Counted from the stretch's first letter, positions 34,744 to 43,599 are shown. The stretch is 64,000 bases of DNA from Lachnospiraceae bacterium (GCA_022845955.1 AP025576.1:2728001-2792000), one strand, 5' to 3'. Numbers and translations: made by a program. The notes: generated by a model from the letters alone, not told the origin.

Positions 34744-35613
34744 TCACAGAGAGTCAAGAAAGGCTCTGAGGGGCAGGGATATCCGGCGTTTGTTGCTGTA
34801 AATGACCTGTATGGACATGCGGATCTGGTAATTCTGAACCTGGATCAGGGAAATGGTACCGAGCCGTAAAGCTTCCGAAAGGGTCATGGCAGGCAGGAGG
34901 CCGATACCCAGCCTGCGGGAAACAGCCTGAATGATGTACCTGGAATAGCCGATTTCAGTGATACAGGACAGTGTCTGTCCCCTGGCGGCGACTTCGCTTT
35001 CAAACACCTCCCGGTAGTTGCAGCCTTTTTCGGTCAGGATAAAGGGTTCCTGTAAAAGCTGCTCCAGCGTAATATCCTTCTGGGAAGCGAGAGGATGGCC
35101 GGAAGCGCAGAAAAAAGAAATATCAACAGGGTATTCCCGCGCAGTCACCATGTCAGGTCGGGATATTTTGTTATCCAGCAGGAAAATCAGGTCGAACTTC
35201 CCTTTTTCCAGCAGATTAAGGGCCTGGTGGGTGGTGACGATCTGCAGATTCAGCGATACCTGGTGATAGTTCAGGCTGAAATTCTGGAAAAGGGTAACGA
35301 ATTCGGAAGCGCATATTGTTTCCATAATACCGATATTCAATTCTCCTTCGGGTTCGCCTGACAAAGAAAAATGTTCGACAGCCATGGACTCATATTTGAT
35401 TATTTGATAAGCATACTGAAGGAATTCTTTTCCGGAAGCGGAGAGGATGATGCGTTTTCCATTTCGGTCAAACAGATTTACATGCAGTTCATTCTCCAAC
35501 TGTCGGATCTGTGCAGTTACTGTTGATTGTGCATATCCCAGTTCCTGTGCAGCTTTTGTAAAATTCCCCAGTTCCGCCGCCTTGACGAATGTACATATAT
35601 TTTTGATCTCCAT
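34744..35613 (-). CDS. LysR-family transcriptional regulator, divergent from cyuA
   Basis: The 289-aa regulator has an N-terminal winged helix-turn-helix (MEIKNICTFVKAAELGNFTK, then AAQELGYAQSTVTAQIRQLE) and a periplasmic-binding-protein-like effector domain. I chose the start at 35613, which has GGAAGGAAG at good spacing; the longer frame from 35655 adds 14 unlikely residues. It is transcribed away from the desulfidase-Opp operon across a 180-nt gap containing a dyad, the standard LysR arrangement. It therefore probably controls that operon, perhaps with cysteine or a sulphur metabolite as effector; the effector is inference. Confidence 0.9.
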   Translation of the reverse strand: MEIKNICTFVKAAELGNFTKAAQELGYAQSTVTAQIRQLENELHVNLFDRNGKRIILSASGKEFLQYAYQIIKYESMAVEHFSLSGEPEGELNIGIMETICASEFVTLFQNFSLNYHQVSLNLQIVTTHQALNLLEKGKFDLIFLLDNKISRPDMVTAREYPVDISFFCASGHPLASQKDITLEQLLQEPFILTEKGCNYREVFESEVAARGQTLSCITEIGYSRYIIQAVSRRLGIGLLPAMTLSEALRLGTISLIQVQNYQIRMSIQVIYSNKRRISLPLRAFLDSL

Positions 35614-35704
35614 ATTGTACTCTTCCTTCCCTTTGAAATCCTTGACGTATTCCATACTTTCATAATCGGAAAAACCGATATGTATTATTATACATTTTAA
35701 TTAT

Positions 35705-35730
35705 GCATAATGCAATTATTATGCTATACT
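35705..35730 (+). promoter_or_regulatory. dyad and -10 box in the LysR/cyuA divergent promoter
   Basis: GCATAAT and ATTATGC form a 7-bp dyad with a 6-nt spacer (35705-35724), directly followed by TATACT (35725-35730). The hexamer 17 nt upstream is not a good -35, fitting activation by the LysR protein. A second small dyad, ATCGG-AAAAA-CCGAT, lies near 35668. Confidence 0.5.
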
Positions 35731-35795
35731 AAAACACAAATTCAGATATTGATTTGTAACATAGTATACACATGATAATCAGGAGCCGGGAAAAT

Positions 35796-37079
35796 ATGAA
35801 ACTTTTGAAGGAAGATTATATAAATTTTGTGGAAATATTGAAGGAGGAGCTGACGCCGGCTTTTGGGTGTACGGAGCCAATCGCTATTGCTTATTGCGCG
35901 GCTAAGGCCAGAGAGACGTTAGGATGTCTTCCGGAGAAAATTGTGATTGAGGCTTCCGGTAATATCATTAAAAACGTGAAGAGTGTTATCGTGCCGAATA
36001 CCGGCAGGCTGAAAGGAATTCCGGCCGCCGCGGCCGCAGGGATTGTGGCGGGAGAGGTTTCGAAGATCCTGGAGGTGATTGCCCAGGTTTCTGATACCCA
36101 GAGGCAGCAGATCAGGGAGTACCTGGAACGAGCCTGTTTTGTGGTGAAATCGCTGGAAAGCGGGGACAAGCTGGACGTGCGGATCACTGTTTCGTCGGGA
36201 GGACAGGAAGCGGCGGTGCGGATAGCCAGAAGCCATACCAATATTGTACGTGTGGAAAAGAACGGAGAAGTAATTCTGGACAGAGAAGGGGAGGGCTGTG
36301 AGGTTTCAGGCCACAAAGCGGATCGCAGCGGCCTTTCCGTTGAGAATATAGTAACATTTGCGCAGGAGGCGGAGATATCGGATGTGCAGGAAATCCTGGA
36401 CAGGCAGATTTCTTATAATTATGCAATTGCTGAAGAGGGAATCACACACGATTGGGGCGCAAACGTAGGAAGAGTTTTGTTGAGAACCTGCGGTACGGAT
36501 GTGAAGACGAGGGCTAAAGCCATGGCGGCAGCCGGTTCCGATGCGCGTATGAGCGGTTGTGAGCTGCCGGTGGTTATCAATTCCGGAAGCGGTAATCAGG
36601 GGATTACCGTATCTGTCCCGGTCATTGTATATGCGAAGGAGCTGCATTCCTCCGCGGAAGAGCTTTACCGGGCGCTTCTGGTATCCAATCTGATTGCCAT
36701 TCATTTAAAGAACGGCATCGGCCCGTTGTCTGCTTTCTGCGGAGCGGTGAGCGCCGGCTGTGCGGCCGGGTGCGGTATCGCGTGGCTGCAGGGCGGGAGG
36801 CTGGAAGAGGTCTCTCATACATTGGTCAATTCCATTGCCATTGTCTCGGGAATTGTGTGTGACGGTGCCAAACCGTCCTGTGCCGGAAAAATAGCGTCTT
36901 CCGTAGACGCAGGCATCTTAGGGTATTCTATGTTTCAGGAAGGACAGCAGTTCTATGCGGAAGACGGGATTGTATCCCAGGGTGTGGAAAACACCATAGG
37001 GAATATTTGCCGTCTGGGTGCGAAGGGGATGTGTGAGACCGATGAGGAAATCATACGAATCATGACGCATTGCGACTAG
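35796..37079 (+). CDS. cyuA: L-cysteine desulfidase (CyuA/UPF0597 family)
   Basis: The family breaks L-cysteine into pyruvate, ammonia and sulphide with an oxygen-sensitive [4Fe-4S] cluster. I chose ATG 35796 (427 aa) behind AGGAG; this places the conserved Cys in FGCTEP at residue 25, as in the characterised Methanocaldococcus enzyme. A cysteine cluster near 322-362 (CAAGC, VCDGAKPSC) supplies the other likely ligands. Annotation pipelines often call it serine dehydratase alpha-like. A complete oligopeptide transporter starts 64 nt downstream on the same strand, so imported cysteine-containing peptides may feed it. A decayed 3' end of a relative lies at 60572-60643. Confidence 0.88.
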   Translation: MKLLKEDYINFVEILKEELTPAFGCTEPIAIAYCAAKARETLGCLPEKIVIEASGNIIKNVKSVIVPNTGRLKGIPAAAAAGIVAGEVSKILEVIAQVSDTQRQQIREYLERACFVVKSLESGDKLDVRITVSSGGQEAAVRIARSHTNIVRVEKNGEVILDREGEGCEVSGHKADRSGLSVENIVTFAQEAEISDVQEILDRQISYNYAIAEEGITHDWGANVGRVLLRTCGTDVKTRAKAMAAAGSDARMSGCELPVVINSGSGNQGITVSVPVIVYAKELHSSAEELYRALLVSNLIAIHLKNGIGPLSAFCGAVSAGCAAGCGIAWLQGGRLEEVSHTLVNSIAIVSGIVCDGAKPSCAGKIASSVDAGILGYSMFQEGQQFYAEDGIVSQGVENTIGNICRLGAKGMCETDEEIIRIMTHCD

Positions 37080-37143
37080 GCATAGGATATAGGCTTTCAC
37101 AATAGAAGACGTACAGTCTGAGAAGAACAAAGGAGGACACAAA

Positions 37144-38886
37144 ATGAAAAAGATACTGGCAATGCTGCTGACGGGTGTGATGATAATAGGCACACTGTCA
37201 GGCTGTGGGGATGGTACGACGGAAGTGGCGACCGCAGGGGATTCAAATGTTTCCGCCCAGACGGCGGATAATGCTTCCGGGGAAAGTGCGGCGGCAGGTG
37301 CCGATACGCAGGTGCTTAATCTGCGGGCAACCTCGTTCGGGAACAATTATGATGTACAGGATATGGGCTGGCGCTGGATGATGGGCGACTGCTATGAGGG
37401 TCTGTACCGCAACGTGGCGGATGAGAACGGGGAGCACTTCATCCTGGCAGGTGCGGAGAGTGTGGATGTTTCCGACGATGGCCTGGTATATACCTTCCAT
37501 CTGAGACAGAACGCGAAATGGTCCGACGGACAGCCTGTTACGGCCCATGATTATGAATATGGCTGGAAAAGACTGCTGGATTCTTCCAAAGGTTATGATT
37601 ACGCTTCCTTCGCCCTGAATGTTGTGGGTGCGGAAGAATATAACAAAGGAACCGGAAGCAGAGACGATGTGGCGGCAAAGGCGCTGGATGATTATACCTT
37701 TGAGGTAACACTAAAGGTGGCGGATCCTACTTTTGATGCGAAGCTGGTGGCGACGCCTCTGTATCCCACACGTGAGGATATCGCGGAAGCTGCAGGCGAC
37801 AACTGGGGCAAGGACTGGACGCTTTGCGTTTATAACGGCCCGTTCTGTATGTCCGAGCTGGTGGAAGATAACAAAATGGTATGGACGAAGAACCCTTACT
37901 ACTGGGATGCGGATAATACAAAGCTGGATACCGTCAATTGGTTTTTGGTAGCGGAGGATTCCACCGCAGCGACCATGTTTGAAAACGGAGAGCTGGATGT
38001 GCTGCAGACCTCCGGTGACTATGCGACAAAATATTCCGCAGCGGCGGCTGAAGGAAAGTATGTGGAGCTGACCTCGGATTATCCGGGAACTGTTACCATG
38101 AATTTTGAATTCAGGGACGGCGGCCTCTCAGGACTGATGAAGAATGTAAAGATCCGGAAAGCGATTTCTTACTGTATTGACAGGGATGAAATGGTGGAAG
38201 CGATCTATGGCAGATACAAACCTGCTTACGGATATGTGGCTCCTGCTATCACCTTTGACGGAGAACCCTGGCGCAACCAGGTAGAGGAGCCGGCAAAGGC
38301 GGAATATGAACAATATGGCGGCGATCCGGCCAAGCTGCAGGCGCTGTTCCAGGAAGGTCTGGATGAGCTGGGCGTGACCACACCGATCAGTGATATTACA
38401 CTGAACCTGCTTACCAGCGGGAATACGATTGAGAATCAGTCTGAAAGGGAATATATCCAGCAGGTGATCTCCCAGAAGCTGGGCTGTAAGGTGGAGCTGA
38501 ATTCCGTGGGCGATTATGCCCTGTTTAAGGCACAGAGGGACGATAATCAGTATGATATGATGATCGGCGGCTGGTGGAGCGATTACAATGATCCGCTGGA
38601 TTACCTGAATACCTTCCATACCGGTTATTATGATTCCTATGGATATTACAGCAATCCGGAATATGATGCGCTGTCTGATTCCCTGGTTGGTGAAAACGAT
38701 ATGGCGAAGCGCAAGGAAATCTACACAAAAATGGAAAATATGCTGTTTGAAGATTGTGCGCTGGCTCCGATTTATTACAATACCAAACAGGTATTCCTGC
38801 AGAACTGGGTGAAGGACTTCAGGACTTCCTCCTTCGGCGCAAGCCAGGAGCTTTATATCACCAGAATTGAAGGAAGAAACAGATAA
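37144..38886 (+). CDS. oligopeptide-binding lipoprotein (OppA/DppA type)
   Basis: The 580-aa precursor is a family 5 solute-binding protein. Its lipoprotein signal ends LSGC (Cys21), and an Ala/Ser/Gly-rich tether follows. The body has the OppA-type motifs SDGQPVTAHDYEYGWKRLLD and, near the end, YDMMIGGWWSDYNDPLDYLN. This large size is typical of oligopeptide rather than dipeptide binding proteins. It starts behind AAAGGAGG, 64 nt after cyuA, with no terminator between them, so it probably shares the LysR-controlled transcript. A strong hairpin follows the gene. Confidence 0.92.
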   Translation: MKKILAMLLTGVMIIGTLSGCGDGTTEVATAGDSNVSAQTADNASGESAAAGADTQVLNLRATSFGNNYDVQDMGWRWMMGDCYEGLYRNVADENGEHFILAGAESVDVSDDGLVYTFHLRQNAKWSDGQPVTAHDYEYGWKRLLDSSKGYDYASFALNVVGAEEYNKGTGSRDDVAAKALDDYTFEVTLKVADPTFDAKLVATPLYPTREDIAEAAGDNWGKDWTLCVYNGPFCMSELVEDNKMVWTKNPYYWDADNTKLDTVNWFLVAEDSTAATMFENGELDVLQTSGDYATKYSAAAAEGKYVELTSDYPGTVTMNFEFRDGGLSGLMKNVKIRKAISYCIDRDEMVEAIYGRYKPAYGYVAPAITFDGEPWRNQVEEPAKAEYEQYGGDPAKLQALFQEGLDELGVTTPISDITLNLLTSGNTIENQSEREYIQQVISQKLGCKVELNSVGDYALFKAQRDDNQYDMMIGGWWSDYNDPLDYLNTFHTGYYDSYGYYSNPEYDALSDSLVGENDMAKRKEIYTKMENMLFEDCALAPIYYNTKQVFLQNWVKDFRTSSFGASQELYITRIEGRNR

Positions 38887-38937
38887 AAGAAGCTGTAACT
38901 TCAGCGAAATAAGGTATACGATAAAAGAAAAAACTAT

Positions 38938-39005
38938 AGAAGGGCTTACGAAGGGCGGTATGGTTTGGCGAAGATGCCAGGCCGTCCGCGTGAAGTAGCC
39001 CTTCT
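38938..39005 (+). promoter_or_regulatory. stable hairpin between oppA-like and oppB-like genes
   Basis: AGAAGGGCT pairs perfectly with AGCCCTTCT, and an inner arm pairs GGTTTGGC with GCCAGGCC. The T tract after it is short. It is probably a partial terminator or 3' stabiliser that raises binding-protein levels over the permeases. Confidence 0.6.
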
Positions 39006-39031
39006 TTGGTATAAGAACAGGGAGTGCTGTT

Positions 39032-39988
39032 ATGGTAAAATACTTACTCCGGCGATTCTGTGAAATGATACTGACACTTTTCCTGATCGCTACCGCAACA
39101 TTTTTTCTCCTGGAGGCGGTTCCGGGAGATCCTCTATCCCAGCGTGCGGACAAGCTGCAGCCGCAGGCAAAGGAAACTCTGTATAAGAGATATGGTCTGG
39201 ATAAGCCCGTGATGGAGCGCTATGCCATTACAATGGTCAATATGGCGAAAGGCGATTTCGGTGAATCCTTCGTATATGCGGGGCAGACGATCGGCAAACT
39301 GGTTCATGACAGGCTGCCTGTATCCGCCAGGCTGGGGATCCAGCAGATGCTGCTGGGTGTTACCATCGGCCTTCTTCTGGGAATTCTGGCTGCCACACGG
39401 AGGGGAACGATTGCGGACTATATGGTGGTCGGCCTGTCGGTGCTGCTCATTTCTGTCCCGCATTTGATTTTCGGCCTTCTGCTGCAGAAGGTATTCGCGG
39501 GAAACCTGCGATGGTTTCCGACGATCGGCTGGCCGGCGGGGAAGGATCTGTGGGTAGGAGGCTGGGAGTATACCTTCCTGCCGACGCTGACAGGGTGCTT
39601 TACTTATGTAGCTACCTATGCCAGGCTGTTAAAGACCTCCATGCTGGATGTCATCAACCAGGATTATGTGCTGACTGCAGAATCCAAGGGCTTAAGCCGT
39701 GCGGCTGTCGTGCGGAAGCATATTCTGCGCAACTCCTTTATTCCGGTCATGACGCAGCTGCCCATGTCCGTGGCCATGTGTATCACCGGCTCCTTTTTTA
39801 TTGAGAGCATTTTTTCGATACCGGGCATCGGACAGTATTTCGTGACAGCGGTTAATAATCAGGATCTTTCCATCGTGCTGGGAGAGACGGTGCTGCTCGC
39901 CGCGCTCTATATTGTGGTGCTGTTCATCACCGATATTCTCTATGTGCTGGTGGATCCCCGGATCGGTATGCCGGGCAGCGGAAAATAG
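39032..39988 (+). CDS. oppB: oligopeptide ABC transporter permease (OppB/DppB type)
   Basis: The 318-aa membrane permease begins MVKYLLRRFCEMILTLFLIATATFFL, typical of DppB/OppB. It continues with PGDP and six membrane helices, and has the EAA loop in ESKGLSRAAVVRKHILRN. It is followed 12 nt later by the partner permease. The gene symbol marks the class only, since peptide specificity cannot be determined. Confidence 0.92.
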   Translation: MVKYLLRRFCEMILTLFLIATATFFLLEAVPGDPLSQRADKLQPQAKETLYKRYGLDKPVMERYAITMVNMAKGDFGESFVYAGQTIGKLVHDRLPVSARLGIQQMLLGVTIGLLLGILAATRRGTIADYMVVGLSVLLISVPHLIFGLLLQKVFAGNLRWFPTIGWPAGKDLWVGGWEYTFLPTLTGCFTYVATYARLLKTSMLDVINQDYVLTAESKGLSRAAVVRKHILRNSFIPVMTQLPMSVAMCITGSFFIESIFSIPGIGQYFVTAVNNQDLSIVLGETVLLAALYIVVLFITDILYVLVDPRIGMPGSGK

Positions 39989-40000
39989 GAGGAGAGAAGA

Positions 40001-40918
40001 ATGGCACAATTAACACCGGAAAAATTTAAAGTCATCGGCTTCTCCCAGGAGGAAGCCAACCGGATCGACCGACCGACCATCTCCTATTGGCAGGATGCCT
40101 GGAGAAGGCTGCGAAAAAATCCCGTGGCAATGGTATCGTTGGTGGTGCTGGGGCTGCTCGTTGTCCTTGTCATCATCGGTCCTTATATCCGCGGCTACGA
40201 TTATATTGCCATGAATGTGGTGGATAAGAACAAGGGCTCAAGCGCCCGATACTGGTTTGGCACCGATAACCTGGGACGTGATCTGTTTTCCCGTATCTGG
40301 GTCGGCGCCCGGGCTTCCATCCTGATTGCCATCGTGGCTACCGTCTTAAAGCTGGTGGTAGGCACGCTGTATGGGGCGGCTATGGCGCACTTCGGCGGCT
40401 GGGTGGATGATGTACTGATGAGAATTATTGAGGTTATCAATTCCGTTCCCTACCTGCTGGTGACCATCCTGATCATGATGGTACTGGGTAATAATCTGTT
40501 CGCGCTGCTGATAGCCCTGAGCATTACCGCATGGTGCAATACGGCCAGGCAGACCAGGGGCATGATCAAGCAGCTGAAGGAATCGGAGTATGTCTATGCG
40601 GCAGAGGTCCTGGGTGCAAAGCCGTCCCGGATCATCTTAAAGCATTATATCCCGAATATGCTCAGCATCCTCATTCTGGATGCCTCCACGGCAATCCCGC
40701 AGTTCATTTTCACGGAGGCCGGACTGAGCTTTCTGGGGATCGGCCTGAAAGCGCCGGCGATCAGCCTGGGCGTCCTGATTTCCCAGGGACAGCAGACCAT
40801 GGATTTCTATCCGGCCCAGCTGTTTTATCCGTGTGCGGTCCTCTGCATCATTGTCATGGCTTTTAACCTGCTGGGAGACGGCCTGCGTGATGCCCTGGAC
40901 CCGAGACTGAGACAGTGA
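40001..40918 (+). CDS. oppC: oligopeptide ABC transporter permease (OppC/DppC type)
   Basis: The 305-aa permease has a cytoplasmic N-terminal segment with the OppC_N motif SYWQDAWRRLRKNPVAM. A first membrane helix follows, then HFGGWVDDVLMRIIEVINSVP and an EAA loop, EVLGAKPSRIILKHYIPN. It starts behind AGGAGAGAAG, 12 nt after the oppB-like gene. It forms the translocation channel with that protein. Confidence 0.92.
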   Translation: MAQLTPEKFKVIGFSQEEANRIDRPTISYWQDAWRRLRKNPVAMVSLVVLGLLVVLVIIGPYIRGYDYIAMNVVDKNKGSSARYWFGTDNLGRDLFSRIWVGARASILIAIVATVLKLVVGTLYGAAMAHFGGWVDDVLMRIIEVINSVPYLLVTILIMMVLGNNLFALLIALSITAWCNTARQTRGMIKQLKESEYVYAAEVLGAKPSRIILKHYIPNMLSILILDASTAIPQFIFTEAGLSFLGIGLKAPAISLGVLISQGQQTMDFYPAQLFYPCAVLCIIVMAFNLLGDGLRDALDPRLRQ

Positions 40919-40934
40919 GGGAGGATAAGACGAA

Positions 40935-41963
40935 ATGAGCGAAACAAAAAATATACTGGAAGTAAAGAAACTGCGGGTTTCCTATCATACCTATGCGGGA
41001 GAGGTACAGTCTGTCAGAGGGGTTTCTTTTGAATTGGAAACAGGGAAAGCGCTGGCGATTGTGGGTGAGTCCGGCTGCGGGAAATCCGTTACCGCCAAGT
41101 CCATTATGGGGCTGATCAAAGGACCTGCCGGAGAAGTCAAGGAAGGCAGTACGATCCTTTATAACGGCGACAACATATTAAAGTACAGCAAAAAGCAGTG
41201 GCAGGCGTATAAGGGCGGGGAGTGCGCGATTATTTTCCAGGATGCGCTGGCTTCCTTAAATCCCACCATGCGTGTGGGAAAGCAGATTATGGAAAATCTG
41301 ATGGCCCATAAGAACATGGATAAAAAATCGGCGCAGAAGGAAGCGGTGGAAATGCTGCGTATGGTCGGCATCCCGGAGCCTGAGAAGCGGGTGAAGCAGT
41401 ATCCGCATGAATTTTCAGGAGGTATGCGCCAGCGCGTCATGATTGCCATCGCTTTTGCCTGCGACCCGAAGCTTCTGATCTGTGACGAACCGACGACGGC
41501 GCTGGACGTGACTATCCAGGGGCAGATTCTGGACATCATCAAGGATTTGCAGAAGAAGCATAATACTTCCGTTATTATTATCACCCATGACCTGGGTGTT
41601 GTGGCGAATCTGGCGCAGGATATTGCGGTCATGTATTCCGGCGTGATCGTGGAAAAGGGAAAGAGTGCGGACATTTTTTACCGCCCAAGGCATCCCTATA
41701 CCTGGGCGCTGATCGAATCCGTGCCGCGCCTTGACCTGGAAAACAAACAGGAACTGGCCTCCATACCCGGAACGCCGCCCGATCTGTTGAATCCGCCCAA
41801 GGGCTGCCCTTTTTCCACCAGGTGCAGATATTGTATGGAAATCTGCAAAGAGGAAATGCCGGAGCGCACGGATTTCGGGGACGGCCATATGGCATCCTGC
41901 TGGCTGCATCATGAGATGGCGCCGAAGGTGGAGATGCCGGAGCGGAAAGGAGGAAAGCGATGA
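40935..41963 (+). CDS. oppD: oligopeptide ABC transporter ATPase (OppD/DppD type)
   Basis: The 342-aa ATPase has Walker A GESGCGKS (about 45-52), signature FSGGMRQR, Walker [13 protein letters not shown] and a switch His in ITHDLG. The C-terminal oligo-HPY extension carries the CPFSTRC...C cysteines that bind an iron-sulphur cluster in some DppD proteins. It starts 16 nt after oppC and overlaps oppF by 4 nt, indicating translational coupling. Confidence 0.94.
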   Translation: MSETKNILEVKKLRVSYHTYAGEVQSVRGVSFELETGKALAIVGESGCGKSVTAKSIMGLIKGPAGEVKEGSTILYNGDNILKYSKKQWQAYKGGECAIIFQDALASLNPTMRVGKQIMENLMAHKNMDKKSAQKEAVEMLRMVGIPEPEKRVKQYPHEFSGGMRQRVMIAIAFACDPKLLICDEPTTALDVTIQGQILDIIKDLQKKHNTSVIIITHDLGVVANLAQDIAVMYSGVIVEKGKSADIFYRPRHPYTWALIESVPRLDLENKQELASIPGTPPDLLNPPKGCPFSTRCRYCMEICKEEMPERTDFGDGHMASCWLHHEMAPKVEMPERKGGKR

Positions 41964-42952
41964 AGGAACAAAAGGAAGTGCTGCTTTCCGTACAGCATCT
42001 GAAAAAATATTTTCATGTGGGGAAAAACGCCATATTAAAAGCGGTGGATGATGTTTCCTTTGACATTTATAAGGGCGAGACGCTGGGAATGGTAGGGGAA
42101 TCGGGCTGCGGCAAGACGACCTGCGGCCGTACCTGTATCGGCCTTTATGACAGAACGGACGGAAAGGTCCTGTACAAAGGGCAGGATGTACACGCGCTGG
42201 ATCCGAAGGAGAAACGGTCCTTTAAAAAAGAAGTGCAGATGGTGTTCCAGGATCCCTATAATTCCCTGGATCCCCGTATGACGGTTGCGGAAATCATCGG
42301 CGAGGGAATTGACATCCATCACCTGGCAAAGACAAAACAGGAGCGCCAGGATATCATTTATAAGTATCTGGAACTGGTTGGGTTAAACAGGGAACATGCG
42401 AACCGGTTTGTACATGAATTTTCAGGCGGACAGCGTCAGAGAATCGGTATTGCCCGCGCGCTGGCGGTGCAGCCGGAGTTTATCGTACTGGACGAGCCGA
42501 TCTCTGCGCTGGATGTTTCTATCCAGGCGCAGATTGTCAATCTGCTCGTTGATCTGCAGAAGAAGATGGGGCTGACCTACCTGTTTGTGGCGCATGATCT
42601 GTCCATGGTAAAGCATATTTCCGACAGGGTGGCGGTGCTTTATCTGGGGACGCTGGTGGAGCTGACAACCTCCGCGAAATTATACGAAAACCCTCTTCAT
42701 CCCTACACGCAGGCTTTGCTTTCCGCTATCCCGATTCCGGATCCAGAGATCGAAAAGGAAAGGGACGAGAACAAAATACGCCTGGAGGGGGAAGTGCCAA
42801 GCCCCATCAACACAAAGCCCGGCTGCAGATTCAGGGGAAGGTGCAAATATGCGATGCCCGTCTGCGAACAGGAAATGCCGTCTCTTACGGAGATCGGGGA
42901 AGAGCATTATGTGGCCTGCCATCGCTGTGTACAGGAAAACGACGGTAAGTGA
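41960..42952 (+). CDS. oppF: oligopeptide ABC transporter ATPase (OppF/DppF type)
   Basis: The 330-aa second ATPase has Walker A GESGCGKTT, the signature FSGGQRQRIGIARAL, Walker B FIVLDEPISALD and the C-terminal Cys-containing extension CRFRGRCKYAMPVC. The start ATG overlaps the oppD stop in ATGA form. It pairs with OppD to drive peptide import. Confidence 0.94.
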   Translation: MKEQKEVLLSVQHLKKYFHVGKNAILKAVDDVSFDIYKGETLGMVGESGCGKTTCGRTCIGLYDRTDGKVLYKGQDVHALDPKEKRSFKKEVQMVFQDPYNSLDPRMTVAEIIGEGIDIHHLAKTKQERQDIIYKYLELVGLNREHANRFVHEFSGGQRQRIGIARALAVQPEFIVLDEPISALDVSIQAQIVNLLVDLQKKMGLTYLFVAHDLSMVKHISDRVAVLYLGTLVELTTSAKLYENPLHPYTQALLSAIPIPDPEIEKERDENKIRLEGEVPSPINTKPGCRFRGRCKYAMPVCEQEMPSLTEIGEEHYVACHRCVQENDGK

Positions 42953-42973
42953 TACGGTTTTTGAGGAGTGAAT

Positions 42974-43330
42974 ATGAATAGAATAAAAAATCTGCTTAAG
43001 GATTTGGTAAAAGCGCTTCTCTTGGGAATGGCTGCTGCATTGGCAGCGGCTGTTCTTTTATTGGTTTCAGGCTTATTTTTCGTAAAGGGCGGCATAGATG
43101 CCGGCTTGGAAACAGCAAAAAACGGCGTTTTCCTGATTGCGGCTCTTCTTCTGTTTCTTTTGGCGGGAATGCTTATAGTGAAGGGGAAAAAGCCCGACAG
43201 GGAGGAAAAGGGCCTTCGGAAACATTTTGAGGTGATAGGTTTTAAAACGGCGGCGGGTATGGCTGCCGTGGCTTTTGTGACTGTTGGGGCCGTTGCGGAT
43301 TTTCTGCAGCGTTATCTGCACTCATTATAA
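42974..43330 (+). CDS. small hypothetical membrane protein at the end of the opp operon
   Basis: The 118-aa protein begins with a short amphipathic basic helix, then has three hydrophobic segments (about 14-37, 51-69 and 92-110). A basic loop, KGKKPDREEKGLRKH, lies between the second and third. I do not recognise a family. I preferred ATG 42974, 5 nt after GAGGAG, to GTG 42968, which lies on the ribosome-binding site. It starts 21 nt after oppF and precedes a strong terminator, so it is probably part of the operon. Confidence 0.7.
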   Translation: MNRIKNLLKDLVKALLLGMAAALAAAVLLLVSGLFFVKGGIDAGLETAKNGVFLIAALLLFLLAGMLIVKGKKPDREEKGLRKHFEVIGFKTAAGMAAVAFVTVGAVADFLQRYLHSL

Positions 43331-43345
43331 ATAAGTAAGCTTAGT

Positions 43346-43390
43346 ACTAGAGCGAACTTTTCAAAAGTTCGCTCTAGTGCCGAAGGCACT
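43346..43390. repeat. 33-bp near-perfect palindrome plus adjoining small hairpin
   Basis: ACTAGAGCGAACTTTT pairs over all 16 bases with its complement around a single C (43346-43378). AGTGCC then pairs with GGCACT around GAA (43376-43390). T runs are short on both sides. It may be a bidirectional terminator or a dispersed intergenic palindrome. Confidence 0.65.
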
Positions 43391-43435
43391 TTCTTATATC
43401 TTCCGGAATACGCAGTTTTTCCGGATTATCCGACA

Positions 43436-43461
43436 GGACCGCAGGACAGCGGTCCTTTTTT
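43436..43461 (+). terminator. terminator of the cyuA-opp operon
   Basis: GGACCGC pairs with GCGGTCC across a 6-nt loop and is followed by six T. It lies 105 nt after the small membrane protein gene. Confidence 0.85.
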
Positions 43462-43523
43462 GATCCCCGAAACGCGGGAAAAGGAGGGAACAAGCCTTTT
43501 TCCCGCGGTCAATTATATAAATT

Positions 43524-43599
43524 TGTCGAAAATTACAGACGGATACAGAAGAGAATATGCGTGGTTCCGACAAAAAATGCGGGGACTGGCCGCTATAAT
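43524..43599 (+). promoter_or_regulatory. spoIIGA promoter with Spo0A boxes
   Basis: A perfect 0A box TGTCGAA lies at 43524-43530. A near-match in inverse orientation, TTCCGACA, lies at 43565-43572, and a perfect -10 TATAAT at 43594-43599. The second box occupies the -35 position, and no good -35 hexamer is present at 17 nt. This copies the logic of the Bacillus spoIIG promoter, where phosphorylated Spo0A activates sigma-A polymerase over a long spacer. Confidence 0.75.

Noticed and set aside
35614..35655. Upstream start for the LysR gene adding 14 residues
   Set aside because: It lacks a ribosome-binding site, and the typical LysR N-terminus begins at the Met encoded at 35613.
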